Shown here piece by piece: positions 7,104 through 9,251 of a DNA stretch of 9,251 nt (within the stretch, counting starts at the first letter, position 1; each line of letters opens with the position of its first letter). The position numbers and the translations under genes were made by a program. Below the pieces are notes generated by a model. It searched no databases. It had not been told where the DNA came from and saw only the letters and a list, made by a program, of their open reading frames with translations. This stretch comes from Flavobacteriales bacterium UBA1820 (GTDB lineage Bacteria > Bacteroidota > Bacteroidia > Flavobacteriales > UBA1820), in contig DCEW01000026.1 of the NCBI GenBank assembly GCA_002314265.1, positions 8,665 to 17,915 of the forward strand, written 5' to 3'.

Positions 7104-8072
7104 TTACAGGAGAAGATTGAACAGATACCCGGACAAGACGATAAAAAGACTCACCACCCCAAAAAAGATACCGACCAGGCGCCAAGTCATCACTTTTTTC
7201 AACAGGATCGCCTCCGGAAGGGACAAACCCACCACCGCCATTATAAAGGCGATGGCTGTTCCCAAGGGGATTCCCTTGGCCACCAGCACCTGCACTATCG
7301 GAACGATCCCTGCCGCATTGGCATACAACGGAACGGCACAAAGGACAGACAGCGGTACGGCCCACACGTTCTCCGAAGACATGTATCGTTCAAAAAATCC
7401 CTCGGGAACAAAACCGTGCATCCCCGCTCCGACCCCGATCCCGATCAGGACATAAATCCATACCCGCCGCACCACGCTCCAGGCACCCTCGACGATCGTC
7501 GGAAGTCTTTGACGGAAAGATGCTTTTTCTTTCTCCCAACCCTCCGCCTGGCCTTGAGACAAAGAGGACATCTGGCGCACCCACGGTGCCAGATAACGCT
7601 CCAGCGAAAGACGCCCCAACACGACCCCTCCCAGCACGCCCAACAGGATTCCGCTGACCACGTAAATAACCGTCGCCCGCACGCCGAACGACCCCAAAAA
7701 CATCGCTACCGCCACTTCATTGACCAACGGCGAAGTGATCAGAAAGGCAAACGTCACCCCCAAGGGGATTCCCCCCTTTACAAAACCGATAAACAACGGG
7801 ATCGACGAACAGGAACAAAACGGAGTGATCGCCCCGAAGACCGAAGCGAAAAGATACTGAAATCCATACAACCGCCTTGTGGTCAAATACTCCCTCAGGC
7901 GTTCTATCGGAAAATAAGCATTGACCACCCCCATGGCCAGACAGACCAGAAACAACAGCAGAAAGATCTTCATGCTGTCGTAAAAAAAGAAGTGAAGCGC
8001 CTCGCCCCAGCGGGTTCCTGCTTCGAGCCCCAGCACATCGAACACCAGGACATCTGCCAACCGACGTATCAT
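7104..8072 (-). CDS. arsP: ArsP/DUF318-family permease
   Basis: A 322-residue inner-membrane protein with about eight membrane segments, roughly at 34-54, 72-97, 103-126, 133-157, 202-222, 235-258, 266-290 and 296-320. A charged cytoplasmic loop lies at 160-195. The family signature is TPFCSCSSIPLF (83-94), followed by KGGIPLGVTFAFLITSPLVN (99-118). The second half repeats this fold as AKGIPLGTAIAFIMAV (265-280), showing an internal duplication. Cysteines are at 44, 86, 88 and 245. Family members such as Campylobacter jejuni ArsP export trivalent organoarsenicals; the substrate here is inferred from the operon. The start overlaps the arsC stop as ATGA (8069-8072), which implies translational coupling. 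The gene is last in the operon and ends 16 bases from the convergent lipoprotein gene, with no terminator in between. Confidence 0.9.
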   Translation of the reverse strand: MIRRLADVLVFDVLGLEAGTRWGEALHFFFYDSMKIFLLLFLVCLAMGVVNAYFPIERLREYLTTRRLYGFQYLFASVFGAITPFCSCSSIPLFIGFVKGGIPLGVTFAFLITSPLVNEVAVAMFLGSFGVRATVIYVVSGILLGVLGGVVLGRLSLERYLAPWVRQMSSLSQGQAEGWEKEKASFRQRLPTIVEGAWSVVRRVWIYVLIGIGVGAGMHGFVPEGFFERYMSSENVWAVPLSVLCAVPLYANAAGIVPIVQVLVAKGIPLGTAIAFIMAVVGLSLPEAILLKKVMTWRLVGIFFGVVSLFIVLSGYLFNLLL

Positions 8073-8494
8073 CCCTGCTTCTTAATATTGGTCCGATAAA
8101 AATCCAGAAATACCTCCCGTATCCGATCGCGCACCCGCCGAAACCCCTCTGCGATCTCTTGCGGTGCTGCTTTGATCTGCGCGGGATCCTCAAAACCCAG
8201 ATGGACACGATGCTTTACCGCAGCGGTAAAAACCGGACAATGCTCCTTTGCCCCTCCGCATACCGTGATCACATAATCCCAGTCAAGGACCCGATACTCC
8301 TGTACCGAATGCGGCACGTGGCCGGAGATGTCGATACCTACCTCGGCCATGGCTGCTACTGCTTGCGGATGCACCTGCGCAGCCGGGGAAGTCCCGGCTG
8401 AAAACACCTCCAACGCCGGATCGAACGACTGCAAAAAACCATGTGCCATCTGACTGCGACAACTGTTTCCCGTACACAAAATCAGGATCCTCAT
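8069..8494 (-). CDS. arsC: Arsenate reductase, thioredoxin-coupled (low-MW phosphatase fold)
   Basis: A 141-residue cytoplasmic enzyme reducing arsenate to arsenite. The phosphatase-like P-loop CTGNSCRS supplies nucleophile Cys7 and Arg13, and a second cysteine at 12. Cys79 and Cys86 lie in TVCGGAKEHCP. These four positions equal Cys10, Cys15, Cys82 and Cys89 of Staphylococcus aureus pI258 ArsC minus three, so the full triple-cysteine relay that ends in a thioredoxin-reducible Cys79-Cys86 disulfide appears intact. FEDPAQ (101-106) supplies the general-acid Asp-Pro pair. It starts 15 bases after the thioredoxin-like gene ends and overlaps the permease start by four bases. A plain protein-tyrosine phosphatase is unlikely given the shuttle cysteines. 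Confidence 0.94.
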   Translation of the reverse strand: MRILILCTGNSCRSQMAHGFLQSFDPALEVFSAGTSPAAQVHPQAVAAMAEVGIDISGHVPHSVQEYRVLDWDYVITVCGGAKEHCPVFTAAVKHRVHLGFEDPAQIKAAPQEIAEGFRRVRDRIREVFLDFYRTNIKKQG

Positions 8495-8509
8495 CTTCCC
8501 CCCTCCCCT

Positions 8510-8761
8510 TTACTCTTCTCCATCCGATTCCTTCAACAACCCCTTGACCTGCTCCAGTGACAGCCGGCGACCTTTGGCTACCACCTTCCCGTTCACGACC
8601 AAGGCGGGCAACGACATCACGTTGTAGGACATGATCTTCACCAGGTCCTCTTCCTTTACCACCGTTGCCTGCCAGCCTTCTTCGGCTACGGCTTGTTTTA
8701 CCGTTTCGTAGAGGGCCTTGCATCCGGCACACCCTGTTCCCAATACTTTAATTTCCATCAT
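8510..8761 (-). CDS. Small thioredoxin-like redox protein (CxxC, MTH895 type)
   Basis: An 83-residue thioredoxin-fold protein of the 'redox-active disulfide protein 2' type (TIGR00412/MTH895-like). The active site CAGC (Cys11, Cys14) follows the first strand MEIKVLGTG, and the cis-proline loop is SLPALVV (Pro52). It is shorter than a classical thioredoxin (about 105 residues) and lacks the WCGPC motif. The gene begins with two adjacent ATG codons, and either could be used. It lies between arsR (54-base gap) and arsC (15-base gap). Small proteins of this type are often found beside DUF318 permeases, so it may recycle ArsC or hand reduced substrate to the permease. The partner is inferred. Confidence 0.88.
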   Translation of the reverse strand: MMEIKVLGTGCAGCKALYETVKQAVAEEGWQATVVKEEDLVKIMSYNVMSLPALVVNGKVVAKGRRLSLEQVKGLLKESDGEE

Positions 8762-8778
8762 TGTTTTATAATTTGTTT

Positions 8779-8794
8779 TTCGTCAAACAACGAA
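8779..8794 (-). promoter_or_regulatory. Second ArsR-type operator candidate, between arsR and the thioredoxin gene
   Basis: TTCG-N8-CGAA, extendable to TTCGT-N6-ACGAA, has the same half-sites and spacing as the palindrome at 9155-9178; the right arms share ACGAACA. It lies in the 54-base gap upstream of the thioredoxin-like gene. The box inside it (GTTGTTTG on the minus strand) keeps only the TTTG part of the -7 consensus, so an internal promoter is doubtful. Confidence 0.45.
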
Positions 8795-8815
8795 CATTCA
8801 TATTCTAAAAAAAAT

Positions 8816-9139
8816 TCAGCCACAACAAGACTTCTTCCGGGCACAAGCACAAAAGAAGTCGGAAAAGGCCGCCCGAGCCAACGCCCAATTCTCGCGATGG
8901 ATGCAATACTTCACTTTCGGCGGAAGGATTTCCCCTTGAATGAGGCCTGCTTCCTTGAGCTCCTTCAGATGCTGGGATACGGTCGCTTTCGAAATGGGCA
9001 ACACCTGATGGATATCGCCGAAGAAACACTCGTCCCGCTCGGCCAAAAAACGCAGAATGGCGATCCGGGCAGGATGCCCCATCGCTTTGGCAAAACGTGC
9101 CAACTGCTCCTCTGCACGGGAATAGCTCTTTTCTTCCAT
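8816..9139 (-). CDS. arsR: ArsR-family metalloregulator with cysteine-rich C-terminus
   Basis: A winged-helix repressor expected to leave DNA when it binds trivalent arsenic. I chose the ATG at 9139 (107 residues) over the one at 9154 because 9154 abuts the operator and falls within a few bases of the predicted transcription start. MGHPARIAILRFL is the usual ArsR dimer/N-terminal helix, and SKATVSQHLKELKEAGL (about 50-66) is the recognition helix region. The helix that usually carries ELCVCD reads ECFFGD here, so one of the two classical cysteines is Phe. The C-terminus FCACARKKSCCG has Cys97, Cys99, Cys105 and Cys106, and Cys79 is also present. C-terminal cysteine sites are known in ArsR of Acidithiobacillus ferrooxidans and in methylarsenite-sensing ArsRs. 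First gene of the operon. Confidence 0.93.
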   Translation of the reverse strand: MEEKSYSRAEEQLARFAKAMGHPARIAILRFLAERDECFFGDIHQVLPISKATVSQHLKELKEAGLIQGEILPPKVKYCIHRENWALARAAFSDFFCACARKKSCCG

Positions 9140-9154
9140 TACAAGACTGCCCAT

Positions 9155-9178
9155 ATCGTTCGCAAATATACGAACAAT
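9155..9178 (-). promoter_or_regulatory. ArsR operator overlapping the -7 box
   Basis: The imperfect palindrome ATnGTTCG-N8-CGAACnAT spans 24 bases. Its eight-base centre (9163-9170) reads TATATTTG on the minus strand, a perfect TAnnTTTG box. A dimer on both half-sites would cover the promoter, which gives simple autorepression. Confidence 0.75.
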
Positions 9179-9193
9179 ATTGAAATAACCAAC
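9163..9193 (-). promoter_or_regulatory. Promoter of the ars operon
   Basis: The minus strand has GTTG (9190-9193, one mismatch to TTTG), a 19-base spacer, and TATATTTG (9163-9170). The predicted start near 9156-9160 leaves a leader of about 17-21 bases to the chosen arsR start at 9139. The remaining bases to the window end (9194-9251) hold no gene I can support. Confidence 0.7.
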
Positions 9194-9251
9194 CCTTCAC
9201 TTCCCGAAAAACATATTCGCTTCATCTGCCCGGCAAACAAAAAAAAGACAG

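Noticed and set aside
7262..7279. Perfect inverted repeat CCAAGGG-GATT-CCCTTGG
   Set aside because: It lies inside the permease gene and encodes the conserved AKGIPLG segment. A similar string near 7759 encodes the duplicated GGIPLG segment, so protein duplication explains it.
9239..9246. Eight A residues at the window end (U-run on the minus strand)
   Set aside because: This could be the tail of a terminator for a minus-strand gene beyond the window, but the hairpin would lie outside and cannot be seen.

Overview
The window looks like a chromosomal segment of a GC-rich member of the Bacteroidales, possibly Alistipes or another Rikenellaceae. The reasons are a fimbrillin-type lipoprotein, the absence of Shine-Dalgarno sequences before genes, and several close matches to the Bacteroidetes -7 promoter element TAnnTTTG. 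The genus is an inference from gene style and base composition.

Region 1 (1-3735): a 44-codon small ORF at 54-188, followed 22 bases later by a 1137-residue surface lipoprotein (211-3624). The lipoprotein has a fimbrillin-like N-terminal half and a right-handed beta-helix/GLUG-like C-terminal half. A strong intrinsic terminator follows. Facing it is the terminator of a minus-strand tRNA-Leu(TAA) gene at 3737-3821.

Region 2 (3822-7087): a short divergent promoter region, then three plus-strand genes. These are an unrecognised exported protein (3997-5040), a spore-photoproduct-lyase-like radical SAM protein (5161-6042) and a small lipoprotein (6132-7079). The lipoprotein's natural C-terminus appears to have been lost to a one-base frameshift near 6986-6995; the other frame restores a plausible ending at 7087. 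I see no functional link among these three genes.

Region 3 (7104-9193, minus strand): a compact arsenic-type operon in the order arsR, thioredoxin-like protein, arsC, ArsP/DUF318 permease. ArsR is the repressor. ArsC has all four cysteines of the thioredoxin-coupled arsenate reductases, the small CxxC protein could serve as a dedicated reductant, and the permease could export the product. An imperfect palindrome brackets a perfect TAnnTTTG box just before arsR. A second palindrome with the same TTCG-N8-CGAA layout lies in the 54-base gap between arsR and the thioredoxin gene. The repressor lacks the classical CVC arsenic site and carries a cysteine-rich C-terminus instead. No arsA, arsB or acr3 gene is visible in the window.

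I found no CRISPR array, insertion sequence, phage gene or wholly new system. The points most worth a second look are the small ORF before the fimbrillin-like gene, the dual ArsR-type operators, the cysteine-tailed ArsR beside an ArsP permease, and the frameshifted lipoprotein.
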